In this document: positions 52,181 through 61,087 of the stretch, in pieces | Position numbering within the stretch: position 1 is the stretch's first letter | Layout: each line of letters begins with the position of its first letter | Origin: an uncultured Prevotellaceae bacterium | GTDB taxonomy: Bacteria > Bacteroidota > Bacteroidia > Bacteroidales > Bacteroidaceae | Direction: 5' to 3' | Length of the DNA stretch: 64,000 bases | Assembly (NCBI GenBank): GCA_900316645.1 | Contig: ONDP01000004.1 | Coordinates: 1-64,000, forward strand | Made by a program: the position numbers and the translations under genes | The notes under the pieces: model-generated | Databases searched by the model: none | What the model was told of the DNA's origin: nothing | The model's input: the letters and a program-made list of their open reading frames with translations, nothing else

Positions 52181-52243
52181 ATGACTTAGCAATATTCAAA
52201 TACATTCTTATTCATTAAAAGGAATGAATTGTAATTTTTTTCG

Positions 52244-52251
52244 TATCTTTG
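52244..52251 (+). promoter_or_regulatory. VirE gene -7 box
   Basis: TATCTTTG, 29 bp before the ATG at 52281. Confidence 0.6.
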
Positions 52252-52280
52252 CATGTCATTTAGAAAAACATAAAGAACAG

Positions 52281-54350
52281 ATGAAAATCACGAAAATTAG
52301 AACAAAACTGGGCGAATTCCAAACACCTGTCACAACTGATTTAGACTTGGTGGTGGCACGGATGCGCTCGGAAGAGACAAAGAAAGCGGCAGACTTAATT
52401 GCACACAATGCGATGGCCTCGAGACTGGCTATGCAGGAGGGTATGCCGCGCTATCACTTGGAAGCAACAAATCTTTTGCCATACCTCATCTTCACAGCGA
52501 CCTTCGGACGGGGTGGACTTGACAACCCCAAGACAACAACAGGACTGCTGTTATTGAACATTGCATGTCCTGAGGGGCAACGGCAGGTGATGGACATGCG
52601 CCACAAGGTAAGCCAAGTGCCCTACACGATGCTGGCCTTTGCAGGCAGCAGCGGAGTGACACTGAAAGTAATAGTGAAAGTCGGTAACGAAAGCAACGAC
52701 ATCGACATGAACTTTCTGAACGATGCCCGCGAAAGTGCCTATAGGCTCTACAATGCACTGACGGGCTGCAATTTCTACGTGGACGAACTGACACCACATG
52801 AAGGATGCCGCATGAGTTACGACGCCCAGCTGTATTACAACCCTGAGGCACAGCAACTGCCCGTTATCCGAGAGAGCGGCGATGTGCTGAAAGCCTATAA
52901 GGGAACTCAGGTGGAAGACGGAGGCGAGGTAGTATGGTATCCGGAATACAATGAACGGGAGCGTCTGCAGATGGAATATCAGGCCTGTCTGTCGAAAGCC
53001 ATCGACGAAGAGGCTGACGACAGTGAGCGCTGTGTTCAGCTGCTGGCAGACTACTGTGCCAAGGCTCGCCTGGGCGAAGAGGGCTGCGTGAAACGCACCC
53101 AGGGACGGTTTCGCTTTCGCGACGTGTCGGATGACTTGATTCGCAAGATATTCCGCAATGCCTATAAACAACCCTATGAGGGACGCGCGCTTTCACAGAT
53201 GAACGAGAAAGAGCGTATCATGCGAAGCATTGAGAACTTTCTTAATCGCCGTTACCAACTGCGCTTCAATGTGGTGAAACAGGTGACTGAATTCCGTAAG
53301 AACGACCTTCTCTTCAAACCTTGGGAACCCTTGACTGACAGAGAACTGAAAAGTATTGCGGTGGAAGAGATGAAAGAAGGCGGCGAGAGTTGGATGAGAG
53401 ACATTCAGACATACATCGAGTCGGCACACATCACAGATTACAACCCTGTTCATGAATTCCTGGCAGGGTGCGGAGAGTGGGACGGCAAGCGCGACTATAT
53501 CGAGGAGTTTGCCCGCAGACTGCCTACCGATTACGAGGACTGGCCCAAGTATTTCCATCGCTGGTTTCTGGCAATGGTAGCTCAGGCGCTTGACATGAAC
53601 CGAGACCACGGCAACTCGATGGTGCCCATGCTCATAGGCGGACAGGGTATCATGAAATCGACGTTTTGCAAAAACATACTGCCTCCCTCCATGCGCGAAT
53701 ACTACATGGACGATATCAAGATGGACAATGCTGAACAGGTGGAACGAGTATTGGGACGCATGTGGCTGGTATGTATTGACGAATACAATGCCAAAACTGA
53801 CCGGGAACAGGCAAAGATCAAACGAATCCTCACAGAAAAGGACGTACAGGTCAGGAAGATGCGGTCCGACCAGTACACCATGACTCCCCGGCTCTGCTCG
53901 TTCATCGCCACAACGAACGACCCCACCCCACTGCCCTCAGGCGACGGCAGCCGACGCTATCTGTGTGTAGAGGTAACAGGTCCTGTCAACATGAAAGGGC
54001 GCATTCCATATAAGCAGATGTTCGCGCAGGCAGTCAGAGAATTGCATCAGTCCAACTGCCTCTATTGGTTTACCAGCGACGACGAGGCCCGCATTCAACG
54101 CCATAACAGTCGCTATCAGCAGGAATCGTCGCTCGAAACGATTCTGCAAAACCTCTTCAGCCCTACCAACCAGCACCGTAAAGAAAACTTCTGGCAGGTC
54201 AGCGACATACAGCAGGAACTATCGAAACATCTGAAATCAAAGGACCTTCCTAACCTTTCAACCCTTGGTATGTCGATTAAGCATCTACAGTGGAAACGCC
54301 GTGTTGTCAAAGGGCTTCGGGGCTATTATCTTCAACGGAAAGGGGTGTAA
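52281..54350 (+). CDS. VirE-type primase-helicase (BT4734-like N-terminal domain plus P-loop ATPase)
   Basis: A 689-residue protein. The N-terminal ~200 residues match the BT4734/BF3469-type domain (primase-polymerase-like). The C-terminal half is the virulence-associated E ATPase: Walker A GGQGIMKST near residue 455, Walker B region MWLVCIDEYNA, then SFIATTNDPTPLPSGDGSRRY. Such proteins come from phage-inducible or integrated elements. The ATG at 52281 is chosen because the longer frame covers the promoter. The last codons (KGV) and the stop are supplied by the right 95-bp element, which suggests the 3' end was replaced or joined there. Confidence 0.88.
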   Translation: MKITKIRTKLGEFQTPVTTDLDLVVARMRSEETKKAADLIAHNAMASRLAMQEGMPRYHLEATNLLPYLIFTATFGRGGLDNPKTTTGLLLLNIACPEGQRQVMDMRHKVSQVPYTMLAFAGSSGVTLKVIVKVGNESNDIDMNFLNDARESAYRLYNALTGCNFYVDELTPHEGCRMSYDAQLYYNPEAQQLPVIRESGDVLKAYKGTQVEDGGEVVWYPEYNERERLQMEYQACLSKAIDEEADDSERCVQLLADYCAKARLGEEGCVKRTQGRFRFRDVSDDLIRKIFRNAYKQPYEGRALSQMNEKERIMRSIENFLNRRYQLRFNVVKQVTEFRKNDLLFKPWEPLTDRELKSIAVEEMKEGGESWMRDIQTYIESAHITDYNPVHEFLAGCGEWDGKRDYIEEFARRLPTDYEDWPKYFHRWFLAMVAQALDMNRDHGNSMVPMLIGGQGIMKSTFCKNILPPSMREYYMDDIKMDNAEQVERVLGRMWLVCIDEYNAKTDREQAKIKRILTEKDVQVRKMRSDQYTMTPRLCSFIATTNDPTPLPSGDGSRRYLCVEVTGPVNMKGRIPYKQMFAQAVRELHQSNCLYWFTSDDEARIQRHNSRYQQESSLETILQNLFSPTNQHRKENFWQVSDIQQELSKHLKSKDLPNLSTLGMSIKHLQWKRRVVKGLRGYYLQRKGV

Positions 54351-54436
54351 GGAGGGTGCACACCTTTTGGAAGGTATGCACCCCACCAAAACGCCCATTC
54401 CCACTGGGATTGAACGCAAAAGGGGTGCAGGGTGCA
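54342..54436 (-). repeat. 95-bp element, right copy
   Basis: Reverse complement of the element at 49123-49217 with nine mismatches by eye. Its first bases contain the VirE stop codon. The inner hairpin (GGGTGCATACC / GGTGTGCACCC) is retained through a GU-type change. Confidence 0.9.
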
Positions 54437-54451
54437 TACCTTTTTAGTTTT

Positions 54452-56995
54452 TTAATCCTGGTAATACACTTTCTTCACTCGGTTGCTGACACTGGTCATG
54501 ACCTCGTAGGGGATGGTGTCGAGGACATCGGAGAGGACGGTGATGGGCAGATGCTCGCCGAAGATTTCGACACTGTCGCCCTCCTTACAATCGATATCCG
54601 TCACGTCTATCATGGCGACATCCATGCAGATATTTCCCACGTAAGGAGCTTTCTGTCCGTTCACCAGGCAATAGCACTTGCCACGTCCTAAATGGCGGTT
54701 CAGTCCGTCGGCATAACCGATAGGAATGGCTGCAATAACACTGTCGCGGGTCAGAATGCCCTTACGGCTATAGCCTACCGTTTCCTCCTTTGGCACATGG
54801 CGCAACTGGAGTATGGTGGTCTTTAGTGTCGATACAGTATGCAGCATGCGGTTGTCACGTGGGTCAACACCATAGAGACCTAAGCCCAGTCTGCACATAT
54901 CCATCTGTCGCTCAGGGAAATGCTCGATGGCGGCAGAGTTGTCCATGTGGCGCAGAATCTTATGTGAGAAGGCGGCTTGCAGTTTCTTGCTGCCTTTGTC
55001 GAATTTCTCAAACTGCATGGCTGAGAAATTGTCAAAGTCGTCGCTATCGGAACCTACGAAGTGTGAGAATACCGAACGGGGGATAATGGCATTCTGGTGT
55101 TTCAGACGGTCGATGACCTCGTCAAGGTCTTTCTCGGGATCGAAACCCAAACGGTGCATACCGGTGTCGAGTTTGATATGAACCGGCCACCCCGTGATGC
55201 CTTCTTTCTCGGCAGCACGTATCAGGGCATCCATCAGTCGGAAGTTATACACCTCCGGTTCCAGGTCGTAGTCGAACATGGTCTTGAAGGCCGTCATTTC
55301 CGGATTCATAATCATGATATTCTGTGTGATACCATTGCGGCGCAATGTCACACCCTCGTCAGCCACAGCGACAGCGAGATAATCGACACGATGGTCCTGT
55401 AGCGTCTTTGCCACCTCGACAGCACCGGCTCCATAGGCATCAGCCTTCACCATGCAGACGAGTTTCGTCTCTGGCTTGAGGAACGAGCGGTAGAAGTTCA
55501 GGTTATCGACCACGGCATTCAGGTTGACTTCCAATATCGTCTCATGCACTTTCTGTTCCAGGAGCTCCGTGAGATGGTCGAAGCCAAACACACGGGCACC
55601 CTTCAGCAGGATAACCTCATCGTGCAGGCTACGGAAAGCATCGCTGGTCACAAATTGTTCCACACCAGGGAAAAATATTTTGTCGGCTATGTCGATTACA
55701 TCACCATGCGTCTGGATAGACGTTCCTATACCTATCAGCCGGTCGATGCCTCGCTTCTTGCAAAGGTTGCTCACTTCGCGATAGAGTTCCGACTTATCCA
55801 TTCCCATCTGCTGGATGTCACTCAGTATCAATGTGCGGCGACGTCCTTGGGTATCGGGGCGTCGATTCATGAAATCGAGGGCTATATCCAGAGAATTGAC
55901 GTCGGAATTATACGAGTCGTTGATGAGTGTACACCCACGGCGTCCTTCTTTCACCTCCAGTCGCATGGCGACAGGCTCCAACTGAGCCATCCGTGCGTCA
56001 AGGTCGGCAGCACTGACACCCAGATAAAGGGCGATAGCTGCACAGGCGAAGGAACACTCGATGGAAGCCTCATCAATGAAAGGCAGATGATACTCCCCAC
56101 GAACCCCTTTGTAAATATAGGAAATACTTGATAAACTTGTCCCATCAGTATTACCAGTACCACTAGAGATACCTGCGATAAACAGCGGTGCCGACTGATT
56201 CTCGCGGCTCCACCCTATCTTCTCGCCCTGATAGCCCGAACGGCGGATGCAACGGCTGATGGTATCGTCGTCGCTGTTATAGGCAATCACCTTGGCACCA
56301 TGAAACAGCTGTAACTTCTCCATGCATTTCTCGTCCATCGAGCGGAAATTGCGCTGATGGGCACTGCCTAATGAGGTCAGCACGCCAATGGTGGGCTGTA
56401 TGATATCATGCAATGACTGCATCTCCCCCGGTTCACTGATACCTGCCTCGAAAACGCCCACCTGCGTCTGCTCGTTCAGCAACCACACGGAGAGGGGTAC
56501 ACCAATCTGCGAGTTATAGCTGCGGGGCGAACGAGTCACCACCATCTGAGGAGCCAGTATCTGGTAAAGCCACTCCTTCACCATCGTCTTTCCGTTGGAA
56601 CCGGTGATACCCACCACAGGGATATCAAACTCGTCGCGATGACGCTCTGCGAGACGCTGCAATGCCTCCAGAGGTGAGGGGACAACGAGGAAATTAGCAT
56701 CTTTGTACAAACCCTCTAAATTAGAGGGTTGGGGATCTGAAAAGGCCTTGTTCAAACCCCTTTCGTCCCCTAACTTAGGGGACATGGAAACCACGAAGTT
56801 ACGAACTCCACGCCGATAGAGGTCTTCAATATAACGGTGTCCGTCGTTCCGCTGTGAACGGAGGGCGAAAAACAATGTCTCTTCGGGGAAACACAAAGAA
56901 CGGCTGTCAGTCAGCAGCCAACCTATTTTGGCATCGGTATGTCCGATGCGACGAGCGCCGATAAGCGTCGTAATTTTCTCAATCGTGTAAATCAT
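54452..56995 (-). CDS. murF: Bifunctional MurF / alanine racemase
   Basis: An 847-residue fusion typical of Bacteroidetes. Residues ~1-465 are UDP-MurNAc-tripeptide:D-Ala-D-Ala ligase (P-loop GITGSNGKTMVKEWL; NDSYNSDVNSLDIALDF). Residues ~475-847 are alanine racemase (PLP lysine in LVCMVKADAYGAGAVEVA; C-terminal GYSRKG and GYADGLNRH). Together they make D-Ala and add D-Ala-D-Ala to the peptidoglycan precursor. In the MurF part, ~25 residues (SPKLGDERGLNKAFSDPQPS...) are encoded by a palindromic insertion (56710-56783). It overlaps the GSCFA gene by 4 bp. Confidence 0.93.
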   Translation of the reverse strand: MIYTIEKITTLIGARRIGHTDAKIGWLLTDSRSLCFPEETLFFALRSQRNDGHRYIEDLYRRGVRNFVVSMSPKLGDERGLNKAFSDPQPSNLEGLYKDANFLVVPSPLEALQRLAERHRDEFDIPVVGITGSNGKTMVKEWLYQILAPQMVVTRSPRSYNSQIGVPLSVWLLNEQTQVGVFEAGISEPGEMQSLHDIIQPTIGVLTSLGSAHQRNFRSMDEKCMEKLQLFHGAKVIAYNSDDDTISRCIRRSGYQGEKIGWSRENQSAPLFIAGISSGTGNTDGTSLSSISYIYKGVRGEYHLPFIDEASIECSFACAAIALYLGVSAADLDARMAQLEPVAMRLEVKEGRRGCTLINDSYNSDVNSLDIALDFMNRRPDTQGRRRTLILSDIQQMGMDKSELYREVSNLCKKRGIDRLIGIGTSIQTHGDVIDIADKIFFPGVEQFVTSDAFRSLHDEVILLKGARVFGFDHLTELLEQKVHETILEVNLNAVVDNLNFYRSFLKPETKLVCMVKADAYGAGAVEVAKTLQDHRVDYLAVAVADEGVTLRRNGITQNIMIMNPEMTAFKTMFDYDLEPEVYNFRLMDALIRAAEKEGITGWPVHIKLDTGMHRLGFDPEKDLDEVIDRLKHQNAIIPRSVFSHFVGSDSDDFDNFSAMQFEKFDKGSKKLQAAFSHKILRHMDNSAAIEHFPERQMDMCRLGLGLYGVDPRDNRMLHTVSTLKTTILQLRHVPKEETVGYSRKGILTRDSVIAAIPIGYADGLNRHLGRGKCYCLVNGQKAPYVGNICMDVAMIDVTDIDCKEGDSVEIFGEHLPITVLSDVLDTIPYEVMTSVSNRVKKVYYQD
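56710..56783. repeat. Double palindromic element inside murF-alr
   Basis: Two perfect palindromes, AACCCTCTAA-a-TTAGAGGGTT (56710-56730) and GTCCCCTAA-c-TTAGGGGAC (56765-56783), translated in frame within the MurF domain. Confidence 0.75.
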
Positions 56996-57792
56996 AGTGC
57001 GAAAGTAGTGTATTTTTTCCGTAATTCAGATAATTTTAACATAGTTTTATCCATGAAGTCCTTATATTCAGGCGACTCAGGGTTGAAGGGCTTGTGTGAC
57101 AAAGCCTGCTTGATAGGGTGCCACTCTGCCAAAAAAGTCTTTGCCTCAGCTGAGAAACAGCTATTCACCAATCGTTCCCAGATATAGCTGACGGCCTGTT
57201 CAGAGGGGTGCAGCATATCGGCAGCATAGAAGCGATAGTCACGCAATTCGTCCATCAGAATTTCGTAGGAGGGGAAGTAATAGATGTTTGAAGGCTGATG
57301 CAAGAGGGCTGAGACGGCTAATAGAAGAGTGGCCTTCGACAGCTGGCTCTCATGGTAGCCGTATTTCCGATAACGGATGGGGCTGACAGTGAGCACCACC
57401 TGTACATCCTCACGACGTTTCCTCAACACATCAACGGCTTGACGCAGATAGCCGGCACACTGTTCGACGGTGAGTTCCTCTTCCTGAAACAGGGCGGCAG
57501 GACGCTTCTCGCAGTTATCCACTATCTCGTCCGTCGCCTTCAACCGATAGACATGATTCGTACCAAGCGTGATGAAGACAACACGCGGGCAACCCTCGTA
57601 ACGTTCGATAGTATGCAGCACACTGGCAGGATTATACATCGTGCCGAAGGGATTGACGGTGACAGGGAATCCCTCGTCGCGAAACCGCTGTCCGATAGCA
57701 TCGGCAAAACAAGAACCCACGAAGAGCAACTCCTCGCAGGGTCTTATTTCCAATCCCATCACAGGGATATCCACTATCGTCCTAAACTCCAC
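56992..57792 (-). CDS. GSCFA-domain protein
   Basis: A 266-residue protein of the GSCFA family, with the naming motif at residues 26-30 (LFVGSCFADAIG), VNPFGTMYNPASV and FITLGTNHVY. The fold is SGNH/GDSL-hydrolase-like; the substrate is unknown. It sits between the YfhO-like gene and murF-alr in one operon, suggesting a cell-envelope role. Confidence 0.88.
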   Translation of the reverse strand: MEFRTIVDIPVMGLEIRPCEELLFVGSCFADAIGQRFRDEGFPVTVNPFGTMYNPASVLHTIERYEGCPRVVFITLGTNHVYRLKATDEIVDNCEKRPAALFQEEELTVEQCAGYLRQAVDVLRKRREDVQVVLTVSPIRYRKYGYHESQLSKATLLLAVSALLHQPSNIYYFPSYEILMDELRDYRFYAADMLHPSEQAVSYIWERLVNSCFSAEAKTFLAEWHPIKQALSHKPFNPESPEYKDFMDKTMLKLSELRKKYTTFAL

Positions 57793-57797
57793 CTTAT

Positions 57798-60320
57798 TTA
57801 CTTTTTAGTTCTTGCCGCTCTCACTTCCCGTGCCACAATTGCCACTATCAGCAACAGCAGGATAACCAGTGCTATATAGGCAATAGTCTCCGTACGGGTA
57901 ATCGTCTTGGGGAAGAAACTCAGCACGATTTCGTGCTTACCGGGTTTCACCTGAAGGGCACGCAATACGTAGTCAACACGTCCGAGTTCCTGCTCTACAC
58001 CGTCAACCGTAGCAGTCCATCCAGGATAGTATATCTCAGAGAATACAATGACGCCACCCTTGCTTGATTCCACCTCGTAGGACACTTGGTTGGGTTCGTA
58101 GCTCTTGATACGCACCACGCTTAGGGTATCCTGCAGGATGCTCTCGCCCAACTGTTCTTTAAACTTCTTGTCTGCCACAGCCTCATGGCGCAGATTGATC
58201 TGTCCAATCCTGTCCAGCTCCTGGTTGGCATTATCGACGTAGGTCACCTTATCCACCAGCCAAGCGTTACCATACGTGTAAGGATTCTCGACAGGCACCG
58301 TCTGACCGCCTTGCAGCGGCAGGATGAAGTATTTGGTGTTGAGCATGTTCAGTACCGGACATACGGAGTCGCCCTTCACCAGCGTCATGTCGCCCTGGGC
58401 CTCAGCAATGGCACTGAACGTACGTTCCATCTCCTTCGAGATATAGGCATTGATGAGTTCCTGATAACGGCGTAACTTAGCAGCATGATAGCCACCAATG
58501 CTCTTCAGGTAGAAACTGGTCTCGTTCTCGTTAAACGTATTCGTTGCCAGATTCAGCACTCGGAAGTCGAGTGTCTTGTCCTGAAGGATATGGTCGATAG
58601 CAGTAGATTTCTGAACAGGCTCCTCCCTGACGGACTTTGGCACAAACATACTATCGTTCAGATAGCGTTTGTTGATTTGCCACATATCCACCAGACAAAG
58701 CACGGTCAGCAGACCAACCATCAGTTCAGCACGCATCTTATTGTATCTGTACAGCAACAGGCATACCGTGCCAATCGTGATAATCCAGAACGAACGCCAG
58801 CAGTCGGCTGTAAACATAGCCACTCGCATCTCCGTCAGGTTCTGCAACAGCGGTGTCAGCTGTTCGGCAGGTATCTGACTCATGGCCTGCATCTCGCTTT
58901 GACTGATAAAGCTGGAGAAGAACAGCTTCGGCATCAGAGCGAAAAGCAAGGCAATGCCGCCCGTCAATCCAAAGGCGATAAGAACATACTTCAATTTCTT
59001 TCTCATCACCTCTGGCTCATCGACAATCTTTTTCAGTGCCAGCATAGCCAACAGGGGGATGGTAAACTCGGCTATCACAAGGATAGAGGCCACCGTGCGG
59101 AACTTGGCATACATCGGCACATAATCGAGGAAGAGGTCGGTAAACGGCATGAAGTTACGGCCCCATGACAACAGGATGGAGAGAATGGTCACAGCCAACA
59201 AAGCCCACTTCAGCGGTCCCTTTACGATGAACAGTCCCAGTACGAAGAGCATCAGCACGAAGGCACCCACATAGACGGGACCTGCCGTCATGGGTTGGTC
59301 ACCCCAGTACTGTCCTATCTGCTCGTAGATACCGATATAGTCGTTGTTGGCATGCTCCATCGCCGTCTTGTTTTGGACAAGGGGAACCGATGCTCCGCCC
59401 TTGGTATTGGGCACCAGCAGCGTCCATGTCTCGTCGAGACCATAGCTCCATTGCGTGATATAATCGCGATCCAGTCCACTCGATGTCTGATTGGAGGCAT
59501 TCTCCTTCACCAGTTCACTCTTACCACGCATCGACTCCTTACCATATTCCCACGTATGATACAGGTTCGACATATTGATACAGATACCGATGGTAGCACC
59601 GACTAAACAAACACCCAATGCCTTCATCACATGGTGAAGGCCCTTTTTCCCTTCGCCTAAAGGAGAGGGGCCGGGGGTGAGGCATTCCCACACAAATGCT
59701 ATCACCATCGCTAAAATAATAAAGAGGTAGTAATACGTCATCTGGACGTGGTTGGCCAACACCTCCAATGCTGAGAACAGCGCTGTCACTATCAAGCCCA
59801 ATGTGTACTTACCCCTGAAGGCAAGCACCACACCCGCTATCATCGGAGGCAGATAAGCCAAGGCTATCACCTTCCATATATGACCGGCAGCAATGATAAT
59901 GAAGAAATAGCTACTGAATGCCCATACCACAGCACCCAGCGTGGCCAGATACCAACGGAAATCAAACGCGCGCAACAGGATATAGAAGCCCAACAGATAG
60001 GCAAACACATACCACACATTCTCAGGCAACCACAGATGATAAGCCTTCTCCACCTTCGCCAGCGTATCAGTACTGTCATAAGACGGCGCCGTCTGATAGG
60101 TAGGCATACCGCCAAACACGGCATTGGTCCAACGCGTACGCTCTCCCGTACGCTGAAGGTATTCCGAAGCCTCCTGTCCTGCCCCACGTCCAGCTGAGGA
60201 GTCGTGCCTATAGAGGATGCGTCCCTCGATATCGGCAGGGAAGAAATATGCAAATGAAATAACGGCAAATAATACCACTGCCACAATGTCTGGCAGCCAA
60301 AGTTTCAGATTCTTCATCAT
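57798..60320 (-). CDS. YfhO-like polytopic membrane protein
   Basis: An 840-residue protein with about twelve hydrophobic helices and a C-terminal extracytoplasmic beta domain (VIVFSEIYYPGWTATVDG is the family hallmark). YfhO-type proteins act in glycosylation of lipoteichoic acid in Firmicutes; the role in Bacteroidetes is not known. A stretch reading LTPGPSPLGEGKKG (near residue 210-225) is encoded by a palindromic insertion. Confidence 0.85.
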   Translation of the reverse strand: MMKNLKLWLPDIVAVVLFAVISFAYFFPADIEGRILYRHDSSAGRGAGQEASEYLQRTGERTRWTNAVFGGMPTYQTAPSYDSTDTLAKVEKAYHLWLPENVWYVFAYLLGFYILLRAFDFRWYLATLGAVVWAFSSYFFIIIAAGHIWKVIALAYLPPMIAGVVLAFRGKYTLGLIVTALFSALEVLANHVQMTYYYLFIILAMVIAFVWECLTPGPSPLGEGKKGLHHVMKALGVCLVGATIGICINMSNLYHTWEYGKESMRGKSELVKENASNQTSSGLDRDYITQWSYGLDETWTLLVPNTKGGASVPLVQNKTAMEHANNDYIGIYEQIGQYWGDQPMTAGPVYVGAFVLMLFVLGLFIVKGPLKWALLAVTILSILLSWGRNFMPFTDLFLDYVPMYAKFRTVASILVIAEFTIPLLAMLALKKIVDEPEVMRKKLKYVLIAFGLTGGIALLFALMPKLFFSSFISQSEMQAMSQIPAEQLTPLLQNLTEMRVAMFTADCWRSFWIITIGTVCLLLYRYNKMRAELMVGLLTVLCLVDMWQINKRYLNDSMFVPKSVREEPVQKSTAIDHILQDKTLDFRVLNLATNTFNENETSFYLKSIGGYHAAKLRRYQELINAYISKEMERTFSAIAEAQGDMTLVKGDSVCPVLNMLNTKYFILPLQGGQTVPVENPYTYGNAWLVDKVTYVDNANQELDRIGQINLRHEAVADKKFKEQLGESILQDTLSVVRIKSYEPNQVSYEVESSKGGVIVFSEIYYPGWTATVDGVEQELGRVDYVLRALQVKPGKHEIVLSFFPKTITRTETIAYIALVILLLLIVAIVAREVRAARTKK
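59641..59685. repeat. Palindromic element inside the YfhO-like gene
   Basis: CCCTTCGCCTAAAGGAGAGGG core plus a G-rich flank; read on the minus strand it encodes LTPGPSPLGEG, a peptide recurring in many bacterial ORFs with inserted repeats. Confidence 0.7.
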
Positions 60321-60339
60321 AATTTCTTTATTTTGGGTG

Positions 60340-60347
60340 CAAAGTTA
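60340..60347 (-). promoter_or_regulatory. YfhO-GSCFA-murF operon -7 box
   Basis: TAACTTTG on the minus strand, 20 bp before the ATG at 60320. Confidence 0.55.
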
Positions 60348-60360
60348 CGATTTTTATTCG

Positions 60361-60368
60361 TAATTTTG
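60361..60368 (+). promoter_or_regulatory. mtnN -7 box
   Basis: TAATTTTG, 24 bp before the ATG at 60392; divergent from the YfhO promoter. Confidence 0.55.
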
Positions 60369-60391
60369 CACCATTAATAATAAAAACAACA

Positions 60392-61036
60392 ATGAAGATA
60401 GGAATTATCGTAGCAATGGACAAAGAGTTGCGCCAGTTACAGCAACTCTTCTGTAACGAGAATGTACGCGTAGAGAAGTGTGGCATCGGCAAGGTGAACG
60501 CTGCCCTTGGTGCCCAACGGATGATTAACGAGTTCCACCCTGACGTCATCATCTCCAGTGGATGCGCCGGTGGTAATGGCGACGATATCAACATACAGGA
60601 TGTCATTGTGAGCAGAGAAGTGACCTACCACGATGTCTATTGTGGACGAGCCATTGACGACACCACCGTCTATGGACAAGTACAGGGATTGCCAGCCCGC
60701 TATGCGGCAGATCCGCACCTATTGGAAAAGGCAAAGGCACTGAACATAGAAGGCATCAAAATTCACGACGGTCTCATCGTCACCGGCGACTGGTTTGTGG
60801 ACTCTAAAGAGAAGATGCGCAGTATCATTGAGAAGTTCCCTGAGGCAAAAGCCGTAGATATGGAGTCGTGTGCCATTGCCCAGACTTGCTACATCAACAA
60901 GGTGCCTTTCATCTCCTTCCGCGTCATCAGCGACATACCTCTTCGTGACACGGATGCCTCTCAGTATCATGATTTCTGGAATACCATTGCAGAACATTCG
61001 TTCCAGATTACCAAATCCTTTGTTGAATCTTTGTAA
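60392..61036 (+). CDS. mtnN: 5'-methylthioadenosine/S-adenosylhomocysteine nucleosidase
   Basis: A 214-residue purine-nucleoside-phosphorylase-like enzyme that hydrolyses MTA and SAH. Motifs: GIIVAMDKELRQL, CGIGKVNAALGAQ, SGCAGG, AVDMESCAIAQ (catalytic/ribose Glu) and FRVISDI (catalytic Asp). The length is near the family norm. It recycles methyl-donor by-products and feeds autoinducer-2 synthesis where LuxS is present. Confidence 0.92.
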   Translation: MKIGIIVAMDKELRQLQQLFCNENVRVEKCGIGKVNAALGAQRMINEFHPDVIISSGCAGGNGDDINIQDVIVSREVTYHDVYCGRAIDDTTVYGQVQGLPARYAADPHLLEKAKALNIEGIKIHDGLIVTGDWFVDSKEKMRSIIEKFPEAKAVDMESCAIAQTCYINKVPFISFRVISDIPLRDTDASQYHDFWNTIAEHSFQITKSFVESL

Positions 61037-61045
61037 GGAGAAAAG

Positions 61046-61080
61046 AAAAAACCGAAGGCGTTCGTTCGTCTTCGGTTTTC
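61046..61080. terminator. Bidirectional terminator between mtnN and typA
   Basis: AAAAAACCGAAGgCG / CGtCTTCGGTTTT around ttcgtt, between convergent genes. Confidence 0.85.
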
Positions 61081-61087
61081 TCTTTAT

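Noticed and set aside
49123-54436. Insertion sequence bounded by the inverted elements
   Set aside because: No transposase is encoded between them and no target-site duplication was seen; the structure is better reported as unexplained inverted elements.
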